Shown piece after piece: positions 1 through 11,999 of a stretch of 64,000 nucleotides of DNA. The DNA comes from Jaapia argillacea MUCL 33604 (lineage: Eukaryota; Basidiomycota; Agaricomycetes; Jaapiales; Jaapiaceae). The notes beneath the pieces are model-generated. The model ran no database searches and was not told the DNA's origin. It saw only the letters and a program-made list of their open reading frames with translations. The DNA lies in contig KL197710.1 of assembly GCA_000697665.1 (NCBI GenBank), positions 108,078 to 172,077 on the forward strand, read 5' to 3'. Positions within the stretch are counted from its first letter, which is position 1. Every line of letters starts with the position of its first letter. The translations under genes were made by a program, and so were the position numbers.

Positions 1-698
1 ATCTCAACAACTTGCATTTCAGGAGAAATACTGGGCTTAGAATGGGGATAGTGTTACAAACCATGCCTCAATAGGACTATTTTCACTTTTTATTACTTCA
101 CTTTGCTTCATCATCACCTGACTATGGACTATGGACTACGGACTGTGGACTACGGACTCCTATTTCCTTTGACTCACCTTGACTCCTTTCTTACTCATCA
201 TTACTACGGACTACGGACTGTGCCTACTACGGACTATGCTTCTATCCAGTATATATACCTGCCTGTATTCACTAATAGTCCCCATCTTGTTCACTTTGTC
301 AATACAAGTCTTTACTTGCATTCCTACAAAGTCTGACTTGGTCTCTGTCTGATTTCCTCTCTTTATCATCCTCATACTGCCTCACTCTATGTTGCAACCT
401 AAGTACCATCTGAGAAGTACACTGTCTTGACTTTGGTACTTCGTTGAAGTAACGACTATAACATAGGGTGAGACTACACCATCACAGCCCAATTTGGCAG
501 TGCTCGGTGGATGCTTGCAAGGTGCCTGGGTCTACTTGACAGATGCAGGGCTTTCTTGAGAGTGCTAGGCGAGCACTTGTTAGCAATGCAGAAACTTGGT
601 GGCAGCTTGCCAAATGGGGGGTAGCCAGTTGTGCTTGGTGTGCTTGTGGCACTTGCAAGCCCACCCAAGGTCTCTCAAGTTGCTTTGGGATTACTGAT
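1..698. other. Non-coding, repeat-rich stretch
   Basis: I find no convincing gene. Bases 120-240 hold a degenerate short tandem repeat built on the word GGACTAYGGACT. A TATA-like string (CAGTATATATACC) follows near 248 with a pyrimidine-rich tract behind it, an arrangement also seen in fungal LTRs, but no partner or boundary is visible. Bases 470-670 are GC-richer and hold CTTG-rich words without a recognisable product. Confidence 0.4.
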
Positions 699-1137
699 GT
701 TCTGTGTTGTTGAGTTCATACAATGCTCAAATAAATTTGAGAAAATATTAGAAAATTTGTATGTCATTTAATCAAGGGATTCCTGTGGATTTTTGCTGCA
801 AATAGTATAGCAATATCCCACATGAGATAAGATTCACAGTGAGCAGGGTAGAAGGAGGGGGAGGACAGGTGGAGAAGAAGAGTGAAGTAGGAGAAATAAA
901 GGGGAGTTGGATTAAGGGAGTATATCTAGTTCGTGAGGAGAAGAGGACCCCTTTCTCTCCTTCCCTCCTCCCCCTTCCTCCTCCTCCCACCCTGGTAACC
1001 CTGCTTACTCTTAATCTTATGTCAGGTGGGATATTGTTGTATTATTTGCACAAGAGGTCACACTGCCTGGATTTATTAAATATTATATGATTTTTCTGGA
1101 TTTTATTGACCCTTGTATGAACTCAACAACACAGAAC
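699..1137. mobile_element. MITE with 25-bp terminal inverted repeats
   Basis: Bases 699-723 (GTTCTGTGTTGTTGAGTTCA...) are the exact reverse complement of 1113-1137. A second, subterminal inverted match lies at about 790-860 against 990-1055, around CAATATCCCACMTGA. The element is about 440 bp, has no coding capacity and a purine-rich then pyrimidine-rich centre. A related core (CAATATCCCACATGAGATAAG) recurs at about 12,937 inside the palindromic element, so the two are relatives or nested. I could not fix a target duplication. Probably a non-autonomous DNA transposon. Confidence 0.75.
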
Positions 1138-1335
1138 CCGTCCTCATTGTTTGAAATAGTGAGCGCAGCCTTTGGCTGCTATGACTGATGCCAGCACCTA
1201 GAAGCCACAAAACCCACATGGACTTTCCTTCTTGGCCAATCCCAAACGACTGATTCACCATTCAGGTTCGATTTTTGGACGATGTCTCGAGGACTGCCCC
1301 GCGGCGACATCATAAAGTATCCATCACAAAATCAG
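1133..1335 (+). repeat. Diverged fragment of the 12.5-kb palindromic element
   Basis: This stretch aligns with 13,000-13,200 and, inverted, with about 12,645-12,830: shared words include CGTCCTC, GTGAGCGCA, GGCCAATCCC and GGTTCGATTTTTGG. It therefore belongs to the same family as the element at 12,481-13,353. The MITE at 699-1137 abuts it, suggesting nesting. Beyond it, about 1,420-1,610 holds two diverged copies of a roughly 50-bp unit about 135 bp apart. Confidence 0.6.
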
Positions 1336-1859
1336 CATGGCTCTTACAGAGTCATACAAGGCCATGTATTGTTTAACTTACTCAGAATATCCACCAGCTT
1401 CCAGGTCAACTATACCCGTGGATATATTTCTATGGAGCCCTTGCAGATAACTGCAAGGTCTATTAGCCTTGTGGATACCTTACAGTACTTCGACATCCTG
1501 ATCTCCCCGTGCAAGGATCCTGAAGTCTTATCAACATCCCTGAGGTGTAAGTGCGAATATATTCCTATAGAGTCATTGTGGATATCTGTAAGGTCTACGA
1601 GCCTTGCTGGTGTTGGCATGGTCTACTAGGTCAGGTAGTCAAATGGAGGATGTACACCAACCTAAGCAGAACTCATATTGAGATCTAAGCATCTGTTCGG
1701 TCTGGCAGGCATCCATAAAATGAGAATAAAAAATAATATTGAATTGTGCATATCAAATACAAAACATTATAAATGATGGATAAATACACCCAGCAACCCA
1801 ATCCCATCAGCCTCCACGAGCAGCAAGCATTTGAGCAAAAGAGCCAGTAGCAGTTTGGC

Positions 1860-2934
1860 TCAAAACAGCTTGAGGGAAGACACGCCTTTTCCAGTTGCAA
1901 CAGTGAGCAGCGAGAGAACAGAGGTGAGGTGAGCTACATACCTATCCCACCATGCAAGAAGATCCTTGACGTCATCAACATATTGAGGAGCATAGAAAAA
2001 CCTCATCAGCGAGTTGAAAAAGTTGACACTGTTGACCATCTTGTCATTCCTTTTAAAAACAGGGGCAGCAGACAATGCAAATTTCACCTGCCAGGGAGAC
2101 TGTCAGAAGGGGGAAACTATGAAAGAGATGAGTACATACTTGGCAAGCTGTGTATGCAAGAGATGCAGGAGTGATGGAGGTCATACTGTGCAAAGCAGCA
2201 TTGCCAGTGCAGGTGGCTTGGGACTCACCTTTGTCAGCCTGAGCTGAGGATGGTGAAGTGTAAATGTGTTTGAAGGCCTGTTGTTCATCAATATCAATAT
2301 CCAAGTGAATACCGAGGAGACAAACTTTGACAAGGATAGGCGACTTCATAAAGCCAACTACGGGTGCGAGGCAGTTGTATTTACCATCATATACAAAGTT
2401 TGGGTACTCTGAACCATCGACAGGGGCATTGTTGATCTGAGCAGTCCCTTTCTGAAGTGCTGCTCAAACCCTAAACCCAAGTAAGTAAGCCAGTGGAGAA
2501 TCGCAGAGGCAATCTTTGTACTCAGGATCCTTCCATTCTAATTTGATTGGGCAAAGATACTCACCATAGACAGAGTGATGGAATCCATGGCCTGTCTTGC
2601 TCTTCTGGGTGATCTGCAGGTCTTTGTCATTGTCGCTCTTGGGAACCCACTTGATGATTGCGGTCCTGAGGCTGTTGGCATCTTCGGACCTTGCCTTGCT
2701 TTGCCCTGTTCTCAACTAGGAAAGGTGATATTAGGGAGGGGATTGAGTCAGTGTAAAGGGGGAAATACGTACAAGGTCAGCAAGCTCTTCTGTATACTCC
2801 TCTATGCTGGTTGCGATCTGCTCGAGAACCCTGGGCATCAGCTTCTCAATGCTAAAAAATATATCCCAGAGCCAGTTCTCCCTGAGCTGCATGAATGTTT
2901 CCAGACTGTGAGATGTAATAAAATAAAAACACAC
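1860..2934 (-). CDS. DUF6698-family protein, probably incomplete
   Basis: Several minus-strand segments read in order as the basidiomycete DUF6698 family, whose function is unknown. They are a helical N-terminal part at 2,731-2,934, the segment with KARSEDANSLRTAI and GEYLCPIKLEWKDPE at 2,475-2,715, the core QQAFKHIYTSPSSAQADK near 2,250-2,350, then SMTSITPASLAYTACQ near 2,160, and the C-terminal LLAWWDRYVAH near 1,935. I recognise this order from family members; no search was run. The segments lie in different frames separated by likely short introns, and the region after LAYLLGF near 2,470 does not join cleanly, so it may be decayed. The foldback element starts just upstream of its 5' side and may have cut off the natural start. 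Confidence 0.6.
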
Positions 2935-4512
2935 TCAAAGGTATAGTGTGAATGGTCATCTTCACCATCCAGAAGGCTAGCTTGAGAAATGAGGCAGGTG
3001 CAGCCGCTGTTGTAATAAAATTGCAATTATCCCAGCAAATATGAAGGGGGGTGTTTGCACGATATCCCAGACAATCTATTGCAATACATGCCAGGTCTTT
3101 CAGCTGCAGTACAGCCAGGCCATCTAGGACCTGCTGGGACCTACTGAGACCATGCAGACTTGACCCTGGGGAATGTCTGGAATGGAAAATAGTCATGTGA
3201 CCAGGCCAACTACCCAAATAGGTAAATCATCAAAAACACCTCATAAAAATGTCAGAAAATTGCCAAAAAATCGGAATTGAATTATATTAGTGTATACTAG
3301 GGCTGGGGGCCATTTGGTACTGTTTGTCAGGTCACATGACCTTCCTAAAATGGTAAATTGATCAATATGGCCTTGAAAAATGCGGGGAAAATCAGGAAAA
3401 ATAGGAATAAATTATATTAGGGTAGGGTAGGGGCACTTTGGTGCTATTTGTTGGGTCACATGACCTTCCTAAAATGGTAAATTGATCGATATAGCTGGAA
3501 GAAATGCTGGAAAATCTGGAAAAATTGGAATAAAATCCTACTCATCTGGACCAATACTTTGAACCATGTGATTGGTGACATAATATCCCAATTTGGCAAT
3601 TTTTTGATATATAGCCAATAAAATTGGAAAAAGTCAGGAAAAATTAGGGAAAATATACTCATGTTGCTATGGTATCATGTGACGGATCCACTATGCTTAG
3701 AATGGAAATTTCCATGACAAACATTGAAAATGTTTAAAAACCTAATATGAACCAGATACTATATGGAATATTACCAAATTTGGAAATTTTGACATGTTAG
3801 GCTCAACAGGTAGCCTGGACCTAGGGCTACCTAGATCCATCACTGTTTCACTTGTAGCATCACTGGTTGTGCTGCTACAAGGCAAAGAAAGTTGTGCATT
3901 TGAAATTTGTTCTGTGTTTTGCCAGAGGTACGGTGGCTGGAATTAGGTAGGGGTACCCATTTCAGGGTCTCCTAGATGGGGGCTACAATCCTAGATACTT
4001 ATATCAACATTCCCGCAATATCTTTTTCTCACCAAAAATGTTCTCAAATGGCAGAAATCAGTCATTTGGTAGATAGTTGGATGTGCCAGTCATGTGGGAT
4101 GACTCATATTGGGTCCTTAGAAGTGGGGACTACTAACCTAGATACTCACATCATCTGTTTTGGCAACTTCACTTTTACCAAAAATGAGCAGTTGACCACT
4201 GATTTGTGATTTGCCAGGTTCTCGGTGAAGGCATGGTGATAAAGACATTCATTCCAGAGATCTCTCATATGGGTCCATGACCTGAGATAGTTGGTTTGAG
4301 ACAACTGCAAGTTTCAGTTTTCACCAACTTTGCATCCAATGTTCACTAATAATCCTGTTTCTCTAACCACTTCTTGCCATGACAGACTGCCTGAACCAGG
4401 GGCCAATCAATGCCTTAGTCTTGAGTATCTGACTCACCTTTGTGTATCTTTCAATGATCAAGCCTTTGAATGATTGAGTCAACCAGTCTCAGACAGTCTT
4501 ATGGTTGGAAGT

Positions 4513-4645
4513 AACTGAAAAGTACTGAATCTCACTCAAAAGTACTGAATCTCACTCAAAAGGACTGAACCTCTCTAAAATGGACTGAATCACACTGAAA
4601 TGGACTGAATCTCTCTCAAACAGACTGAATCTGTTTGAAGTACAT
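4513..4645 (+). repeat. Minisatellite of about 20-bp units
   Basis: About six imperfect units on the pattern ACTGAATCTCACTCAAAAGG stand head to tail inside the middle of the foldback-like element. No coding role is visible. Confidence 0.7.
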
Positions 4646-5030
4646 AGACTAAATGCCACTCAAATAGAATGCTTCTTATGAGGTAAGGAATCCAGAGCTA
4701 ATTCCACCTTTGATGGGGGATGAATGAGTGAACAGGGAACTGTCCAAGTCATGGGCCCACATGAGAGACCTCTGGAATGAATGTCTGTACCACCCTACTT
4801 TCACATTGTATGCATATGGTATCAGTCACATGACATCATTGCAATATGAATATATTTTCTCAGATTTTTGCAGATTTTATTGGTACAAATCAAGAAATTG
4901 TCAAATTGCGGTATTCTATCACCCATTGCACAGGATCAAAGTATCAGCCCAGATGAGTATTATATGATTCCAATGTTCTCTAACGCCAAAATGTCAAGCA
5001 GTATCAAAGTGCCCCTATCCATACCCTACC

Positions 5031-5840
5031 CTAGTAGAATTTTATTTCACTTTTTCCTGATTTTTTCTGCAATTTTCTAGGCTGCATTGATCAATTTACC
5101 ATTTTAGGAAGGTCATGTGACCTAGCAAACAGTACCAAAGTGCTCCTACCCCCTACCCTACCCAGTAGAATTTTATCCCACTTTTTCCTGATTTTTCTAT
5201 AAATTATCAGGCTGCATTGATCAATTTACCATTTTAGGAAGGTCATGTGACCTGACAAACAGTACCAAATGGCCCCCCAGCCCTAGTATACCCTAATATA
5301 ATTTAATTCCGATTTTTTGGCGATTTTCTGACATTTTTATGAGGTGTTTTTGATGATTTACCTATTTGGGTAGTTGGCCTAGTCACATGACTATTTTCCA
5401 TTCTGGACATTCCCTAGGGTCAAGTCCACATGGTCTCAGTAGGTCCAGATGAGTAGTATATGATTCCAATGTTATCTGATTTCCTGCATCTTTTGTAGCC
5501 ATATTGGTTGATTTACCATTTAGAAAGGTCACATAACCTGTCAAACAGTATCAAAGTGCCCATACCCCATACCCTACCCCAGTAGAATTTTATTCCACTT
5601 TTCCTAAATTTTTCTGCAATTTTCTAGGCTGCATTGATCAATTTACCATTTCAGGAAGGTCATGTGACCCAACAAACAGTACCAAAGTGCTCCTACCCCT
5701 ACCCTATCCCAGTAGAATTTTATTCCACTTTTTCCGCATTTTTTCCACATTTTTCCAGGCTGCATTGATCAAGTTACCATTTTAGGAAGGTCATGTGACC
5801 TGACAAACAGTACCAAATGGCCCCCAGCCCTAGTATACCC
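5031..5840 (+). repeat. Tandem subrepeats of the right foldback arm
   Basis: Five copies of a 120-130-bp unit run from GTAGAATTTTATTCCACTTT through GGCTGCATTGATCA and AGGAAGGTCATGTGACCT to the next CCCTACCC. One interruption (about 5,285-5,450) repeats sequence from the outer arm. Each copy carries the near-palindrome GGTCATGTGACCT. Confidence 0.7.
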
Positions 5841-6155
5841 TAATATAATTTAATTCCGATTTTCTGACATTTTTATGAGGTGCTTTTGATGATTTACCTA
5901 TTTGGGTGGCTGGCCTGGTCACATGACTATTTTCCATTCTGGACATTCCCTAGGGTCAAGTCTGCATGGTCTCAACAGGTCCTGGCAGGTCCCAGATGGC
6001 CTGGCTGTACTGCTGCTTAAAGACCTGGCATGTATTACAATAGATTGTCTGGGATATTGTACAAACACCCCCCTTGATATTTGCTGGGATAATTGCAATT
6101 TTGCTACAGCATCTGGTGCCTCTTTTCAGGGAGCAAAATGGAGGAGAGGTCTTGA

Positions 6156-6734
6156 AGAGGGTTGGACTTACATAGATAGTGGAATTGAGGACGTCATGTA
6201 CTACTTGGAGGCCTGACTACAATGAAATCGTGAGGCTTAGACACAGGAGTAGTGCGACGAGGTAGTGGTGAGCCAGGGTCGAGAACTTGCATTGAGATTG
6301 GTGAAATGTGAGTGATTTGACAAGTCGAGCATTCTGTCTGTGCACAATTGTGACACTCATGCCGTGAAGTAAATGCAAGTGCTTGGCCTGAGTGTAGTTC
6401 CAAGTCAGTAAGACACTCATTTAAAAGGACTCTAATACAAACCAGTTGGGGAGACTTGGAAATCTTTGACCCATGATGTTCAGAGGGGTGTTGTGAGGAG
6501 GATTCAAGTTACGGAAAGAATCTCAATGAGGACTCATGTCAACCATTCAAATAGGAAGTACTATGTTGATGATGGACATTGGAAGGCCGTTCAAGTTGTT
6601 GCAAGAGTGTAAAGTCATCGTTGGCTAGGGTATCCAGTCAAATCCATGGTGAATAATCCCAGCCAACGTCAATAGAGAGACCCAGAGGGACAAAGTGGAG
6701 GAGTTCATGGAATACAGGATAAAGAAAGACGCTT
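6156..6734. other. Spacer between foldback element and Plavaka coding region
   Basis: No protein is recognised. The stretch probably belongs to the 3' non-coding end of the Plavaka element, but I see no terminal repeat that would fix its boundary. Confidence 0.3.
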
Positions 6735-9700
6735 GTGGGACCAAATGAACCCAAACTTTCAACATCACAAACTGCCATATCGCCTGTCTATTGCCACCTC
6801 ATTGTCAGTTTCACCACTTTCCGGTTCGCTCTCGCTTTCCGAATCTTCGCTCTCCTCTTCTTCAGTGGATGGTCTGATATGTGTAGCTGTCTCATCTTCA
6901 ACTTCCTCTGGTGGACATGCTGTCACCATCGTGACCCAATTCTGAATCAAGCCCAGGTGGCCGACACCTCTGCCAATGAATCACATGATCATATCCTGGT
7001 CGACAAATCTAATCAAGCCTCAGCATCACATTCTCTGTGTTTTAGAATGTTTTCCTACCTGTTGACATAGAATGTGTCCCAATCATCGTCCTCGCCCACA
7101 TCTCTGGCAATCCTTGAGGTGCTCAGCAAATTTGTTGTATGTCCTTGGGTGAAAGCCAGGATGAGGTGACAGCCCTGAACCACATCTGCTGGGTTGACAA
7201 AGCCAAAGGCATCATCATCTGACTGGGGAACAAATCTGATTCGATCCAGTCGTTGAGCTTTCCATCCAGAACAATAGCTTGTATCTCAGCCAAACCATCA
7301 CACGAAGAGAAAGTCCATTCGCTGTGGCTTCGTGTGCCCCGCTGGTCCTAGTTCAAAGATGTGGACATGGTGAATGCCCAAAACACGACCATACCAGAAC
7401 AGATGCGAAGGTACACCATCCTTGCCGTCCTCCCTTGACATCAGCATCACATTGCGACCAGGTTTGATCAAGTCGTAGTCGCGATGCACGTCATACATGG
7501 TGTAGTTGATTTGCATGGTCTGGTGAGTGTAGTAGTGGTTATCTTTGATTACCAGCCTCTTGCATTCTCTGTCAGTGAATGTGATGTTGTCCTGGCCCTG
7601 GACTCCTCACAACCGTGCTAACAAATGGTTCTTCAGCCTCGGTAAGTAGTCCTATGATTCGTATCGATCATTAAAACATATTTCTGTCCAGAATGAGTAA
7701 ACCTACCTTCACCACAGGGTCCCAGTGATTTTCACAAAGCCATCCCAGAATCCATACATGATTCTTCTGAGACTTCCCAATCGTGCGGTGTGCTTTGGGT
7801 GGTGTCACATTGGCCTTGAGGTCCTCAAACTGGATCTTGTGGCCAATCATGTGGCCCTCCTTTCATGCGTTATGGACAAGATCCTGAAGCCGCTCTTCTC
7901 GGCGGTCTATCTTAGTGAGTTGGTCAATGAAATTATTCTTGCTTGTGCGGTGCTCATATCTATCCTTCAGCCAGCGATGTTCTTGTTCTCCCTAAGGTAA
8001 TCATCAGCATCTGCAAGACCAACAATATTGACAATGTAGACATACTATCAGACTTGAATACAAGTCTGTCGTCCCATGGTTGCGAATTGCATTCGCATAA
8101 TCACCCAATGCATGTATTTTGTAAGTTCTGAGGTTGAATTCCTTCTTCGTCAATCTGTTTGCTGGGACGGAGGGAGTATCGGTTGACGATGCTGGTGCAG
8201 GAGCTGTTTCGGTTGGTGCTGTGGGAGTTGATGAATTCGGTGTGGTAGATGTAGCACCTGTGGGAGCTGGGTTGGTGGATGAACTAGCTGCCGGAGGTGT
8301 AGAGCTGTTGGTTGTGGCAGGTGTTGTAGTACTTGTTATCGCAGGGGCCACTGAGGATGTTGTTGCCCTCCTTATTGCCTGTTGCATACGTATGGCTGCT
8401 TCCTTTGGTAGTTCCATCGTATGGTAAGCTGCGCAAGTAGTGTCCTCAAACTTTCGAAGTGCTTTCCCAAACTCGACAGTAACTTTGTCAAGAATCGCGA
8501 GCATAGAATTGGTATGCATACGAAGTTTACACAAACCATGAAAGTATGCTGTTAGAAAGAGCAAATCCATCACAATTGTGTTGTGCGGTTCCAGGAGGAG
8601 CTCCTCGAACATGGGGATGATACACTGGGACGACATCTGCATGTTAGCTATGTGAGGTATGAATCAGGTGCCTCTCGCACCTGCAGGAGGTCCTCGTATT
8701 CTCTTGCTGCAAACTGCTTCAAGTCTGAGACATTGCCCTTGAAACGGCGAATTGTATCTCTCCCAAATGTTGGTATTTGGCAAAAACTAGTCAGATTACA
8801 GTCGTAAATTTGTCGTCCTTGGGACAAGCCTTGAGAGACACACCATTGGTTGAATTCTCCTGCCCTGCCATCCTTAACAGCATATCAAATCTGGATAAGG
8901 TGGGTGAATAGCTGCTTCCAGACCCTGACCTCCCATTCATGGAGACAATCAGGCACCAGCATGGAGAGGAAGTTCTTCATAAACGGCCCTAGACGCTTTG
9001 CAAATGCATTCTGCTGATGAGATCAGTAACCATGAAGAAGTGAATGAACTCGCACATACCTCAGTCAGAACCAATGACGTTGGCTTGAGTATCCTCTCAA
9101 CGGCAGCACTGGTGACTCCAAAGCCCTGGTTATAGATGAGCTCTCTTGCGGTCCGTACATTCCTCTCAACAGCTGTGTCATAGACACGTGCTTTCTCCTC
9201 ACAACAGCATATATCTATCCACTGGCCTAGACGTGGTGTATCCTCCTTCTTGACAAGGCATCGAGGGCATGGGCATTCACCCAGGTCCCAAATCATAGCT
9301 AGCAGCACCCTGGAATAAATGAGCTTCTAAATACACCACTTAGAAAACCAAAACCTCACTTCTCCAGATAGTCTGCCAAATAGGTGAATATTCATGGGTA
9401 GAGGCACCGGCGTATACCATCACTGCAGTCGACAACAATCCCGTGCTGATAGGCATGCACAAATTCATCATCTAATAACTGCTTCCAGATGGCATGCATC
9501 AGCTCTCGGTGGCAGTGAGTAAGAAGGGGTGTGGCTGGATCCTTCACAGGCTTTCCATTCGTCTGTGTGGCTTTGCGAACAAAGTCATGGATTTCTGCAG
9601 GGAGCTGAGGATACCATCAGTCAATAAATCGAGAAGATTGAGACATTCAACACAGGCAGATTACCTTGGGTATATATGCAATGTGATGGCAAGCACGAGC

Positions 9701-10479
9701 TTGAGGCATGCCTCAGATGTATTTTGACTGGTTACTGACATGGCCATAAATAGGCCAAAGAGAAGCATCACTGAAGTCTGTCAAGTGAGTGGAGTCTGAC
9801 CAGAACATCAGCCCGACAACAGCTTGGGGAAGGTTGCATCCCAGCTCCTTTGGTGACTCCTGCAACTCCTCGTGAGCCTTTTGGAACTTGGGGGAAGTGA
9901 ATAGCTCCCCATGAACAGCCTCCTCAGGCTCTCCAGCAAAAGGAGGTTGCCACTGTAGCTTGTAGGGAATGTATGTGAAATTGGCTGATGCTTCCTTCTC
10001 GCAGGCACTCTTGAACACCTCAGTGAGCAAACAATGATGCAGCCCTTCAACTGAGAACTTCTTCAGCGGAATATCCTTCTTTCCAAAAGGAACCTCAATC
10101 GTCACCGAACTCTTCTTCCATCCATCCTCCAACTTGAATACACTGGTGTCACTGAGCCTGTTGTTCAACTTCGTCCAATTGAGGTTCTTGAGGTTGGCAA
10201 GTTTAAATTCAGGGTTGAGGAGAACATCCTTGGTAAGACGTTCAAGATCTTTCACAGTCTTGATCGACCTGGCATTGAACATGTAGTTAGCGAGCATCAA
10301 GGAGCTGATATTGGGGAAGGGGAAGTATGGGCTCTGAGGATCCACCTCAGTGACATTCAAGGGAGACGTTTGGTTGGCGGAGAGGTCTTCAAGGGAAACT
10401 CCATCCTCAGGATCTTGAGTCAGAACTTCACCATAGTAAATTCGACTCAGCCCAAAGGTGTTACGGGGAGTCCGTTGTC

Positions 10480-11210
10480 AGACGATCTACCAGTCCACAG
10501 TCTGAACGTTGTGTATTTTTGTTGTTTTCCATCATTTTGCTTTCCCCTCCCTCCATTCTTGTAAATCATCATTTCCTCTACTTTGGGACGATCCAATATT
10601 TCAACATTATGCCAAGTTGTCATGCAATCAAATGTCATCGCTATCATTGTCTCTGTTCCATTTATCTCATTCTTCCTCTTGTGGACAATCAAACATTGCT
10701 ACATCCCTCCATTCTGCCTACAGGTCACTCAAATGATTTGTCAGATGAGTTCAGTAAGCGGCTGACTCAACCTGACTGTGATTGGATAGAAAAGAGAGGC
10801 GCAAGAAGCAGATTACTCAGCCTGGATCATGATTGGTTGAAATCTGGAGGCGTGAGAAGTGGATTATTCAGCCTGGAGTGTGATTGGTTGGAATCTGGAA
10901 GCGTGAGAATGGGATGAGTAATTGAGACTCTGATTGGCTAGAAACAGGTGCTTTGTCAGGATTATTATGCTTACATACAGTAGATTAGTCAGCATTTTGT
11001 AGCCTATATAAGGCAGGCTGAGTAGAGAGAAGAAATAAAAGAATTCCCACCCCAAAGTATTCCCCTCTAAGGGATCCCCTTCACTTGAAATTCTGTTTTG
11101 TGCCAGAAATCCTGAGCTTGTAAGGCTGCATATCGTTGCAGCCATTGAGGTCCATCTGTCAGCATCAGGTTCTGTGAAGTATCAGATTTCTTTGACAGAA
11201 ATCTTGAAAG
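10480..11210 (+). mobile_element. Probable solo LTR of a retrotransposon, inside Plavaka
   Basis: This block interrupts the Plavaka coding order. It has an LTR-like promoter layout: a CCAAT-box-bearing tandem repeat (about 10,767-10,945), a TATA box (CCTATATAAGG, 11,003-11,012), and an AATAAA at 11,034-11,039. No internal retrotransposon genes are present, so it would be a solo LTR and a fossil. The family is not determined (Ty3-like by layout only). Ends are approximate and no target duplication was confirmed. It is younger than the Plavaka copy it sits in. Confidence 0.5.
10767..10945 (+). repeat. 51-bp tandem repeat with CCAAT boxes
   Basis: About three and a half units, each containing GTGATTGG or TGATTGG (a CCAAT box on the opposite strand) followed by a GCGTGAGAA-like word, stand head to tail about 60 bp upstream of the TATA box of the LTR-like block. 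CCAAT boxes are bound by the HAP/NF-Y complex, so this looks like a promoter enhancer array. Confidence 0.6.
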
Positions 11211-11999
11211 TAGGATTTTACTGCTTTATAGTCTTCGTCATCCTCCCTTTGTTTGTTGTCGTCCCTCCTATTTGTCTAAAATATTTGAGAGCTCTTCGAC
11301 GGAAGATCAGAGAATCGTCCTATCCCTCGAACAATAGATATTTCGCCATTTGAAACACATTCCACGAAACTCTAAGGAGATTCATTCACCCTAAGAACAA
11401 TCTTCTGAATCGTCACCGTGTCACCTTGACCTGAGCTGGAGGGGGTGGTGATGGTTGGGATGGGGTAGTTCCAGGTGGAGGGGGATGGGGATCGTCAAGG
11501 GGGGAGAGGGGAAGGGCCCTCTGGGAGAACATCAACAAATCGGGTAGGTAGCCTACCCCAATTCGAACGAATGGGCCGTCCAGCAGATGTTACCACAGGA
11601 GCGCTTGGTGGAGGTGGCAGAGGGATAAAGTGGTCGTCATCCCCTCCCAACATCTCAATGTCATCATTAACGGTCACCATGGCCTGTTGAATGTGGTTAT
11701 ATAGTGAATTTCACATGTACAAAAGTATAGGTGTATCGTACTGTTGAATTTGAAGGTCCTGCTGCTGTCCAATGCGACTCGGCACCTCCTGAGACTTCAA
11801 CCCGAGCGATATTCGGTGGTGCTGCCAAAGCAACATCACGATTCACAGCGGTTTTCTGCTGTTTGCGAGACAAGGTGATTCGAGCAGCACTGATGAGGTC
11901 TTGCTGGCTCTTCTTGTGAACATCACAGTATTTTTGATGGTGACAAAGGCTGCTTTCCAGCTCAAAAGATTGCTTGCAAATACAGCGGTTACTGGACAT

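Larger units (their letters stand above)
2975..6155. mobile_element. Foldback-like element with long, subrepeat-bearing inverted arms
   Basis: The sequence from about 2,975 to 3,680 returns in inverted orientation at about 5,000-6,155. The outer 250-300 bp of each arm carries GGATAATTGCAATTTT, GTATTACAATAGATTGTC and GGCCTGGCTGTACTGC, and is close to identical by eye. Inside, each arm is made of repeats of about 120-130 bp containing ATTGATCAATTTACCATTTT and GGTCATGTGACCT: at least five copies on the right, two or three on the left. The middle (3,700-4,970) shows no transposase. Arms built from tandem subrepeats resemble foldback elements. Both arms hold a matching outward-pointing reading frame (3,217 down to 2,852; 5,902 up to 6,216). 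Exact ends and target duplication were not resolved. Confidence 0.65.
6735..11999 (-). mobile_element. Plavaka-type DNA transposon, transposase gene in pieces
   Basis: Minus-strand segments follow the order of the long Plavaka transposases of basidiomycetes. An N-terminal zinc-finger-like part starts near 11,999 (CICKQSFELESSLCHH). A linker with RPIRSNWGRLPTRFVDVLP lies at 11,495-11,680. The segment after GLSRIYYGEVLTQDPEDG runs to about 9,713 and includes FWSDSTHLTDFSDASLWPIY. A Cys cluster GECPCPRCLVKKEDTPRLGQ lies near 9,260. The helical part with TYKIHALGDYANAIRNHGTTD is at 8,050-8,640, the C-terminal MQVNYT-like and WYGRVLGIHHVHIFE segment at 7,298-7,516, and an acidic tail at 6,765-6,950. 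Some frame changes may be introns, but the gene also carries an inserted LTR-like block, so it is probably inactive. Family assignment is from recall of the conserved strings. Confidence 0.75.

Noticed and set aside
103-336. Plus-strand 77-codon frame
   Set aside because: It is translation of the GGACTAYGGACT tandem repeat and flanking pyrimidine-rich DNA.
8134-8427. Plus-strand frame of Gly/Val/Ala-rich sequence
   Set aside because: It is the antisense shadow of the Thr/Pro/Ala-rich linker of the Plavaka transposase.
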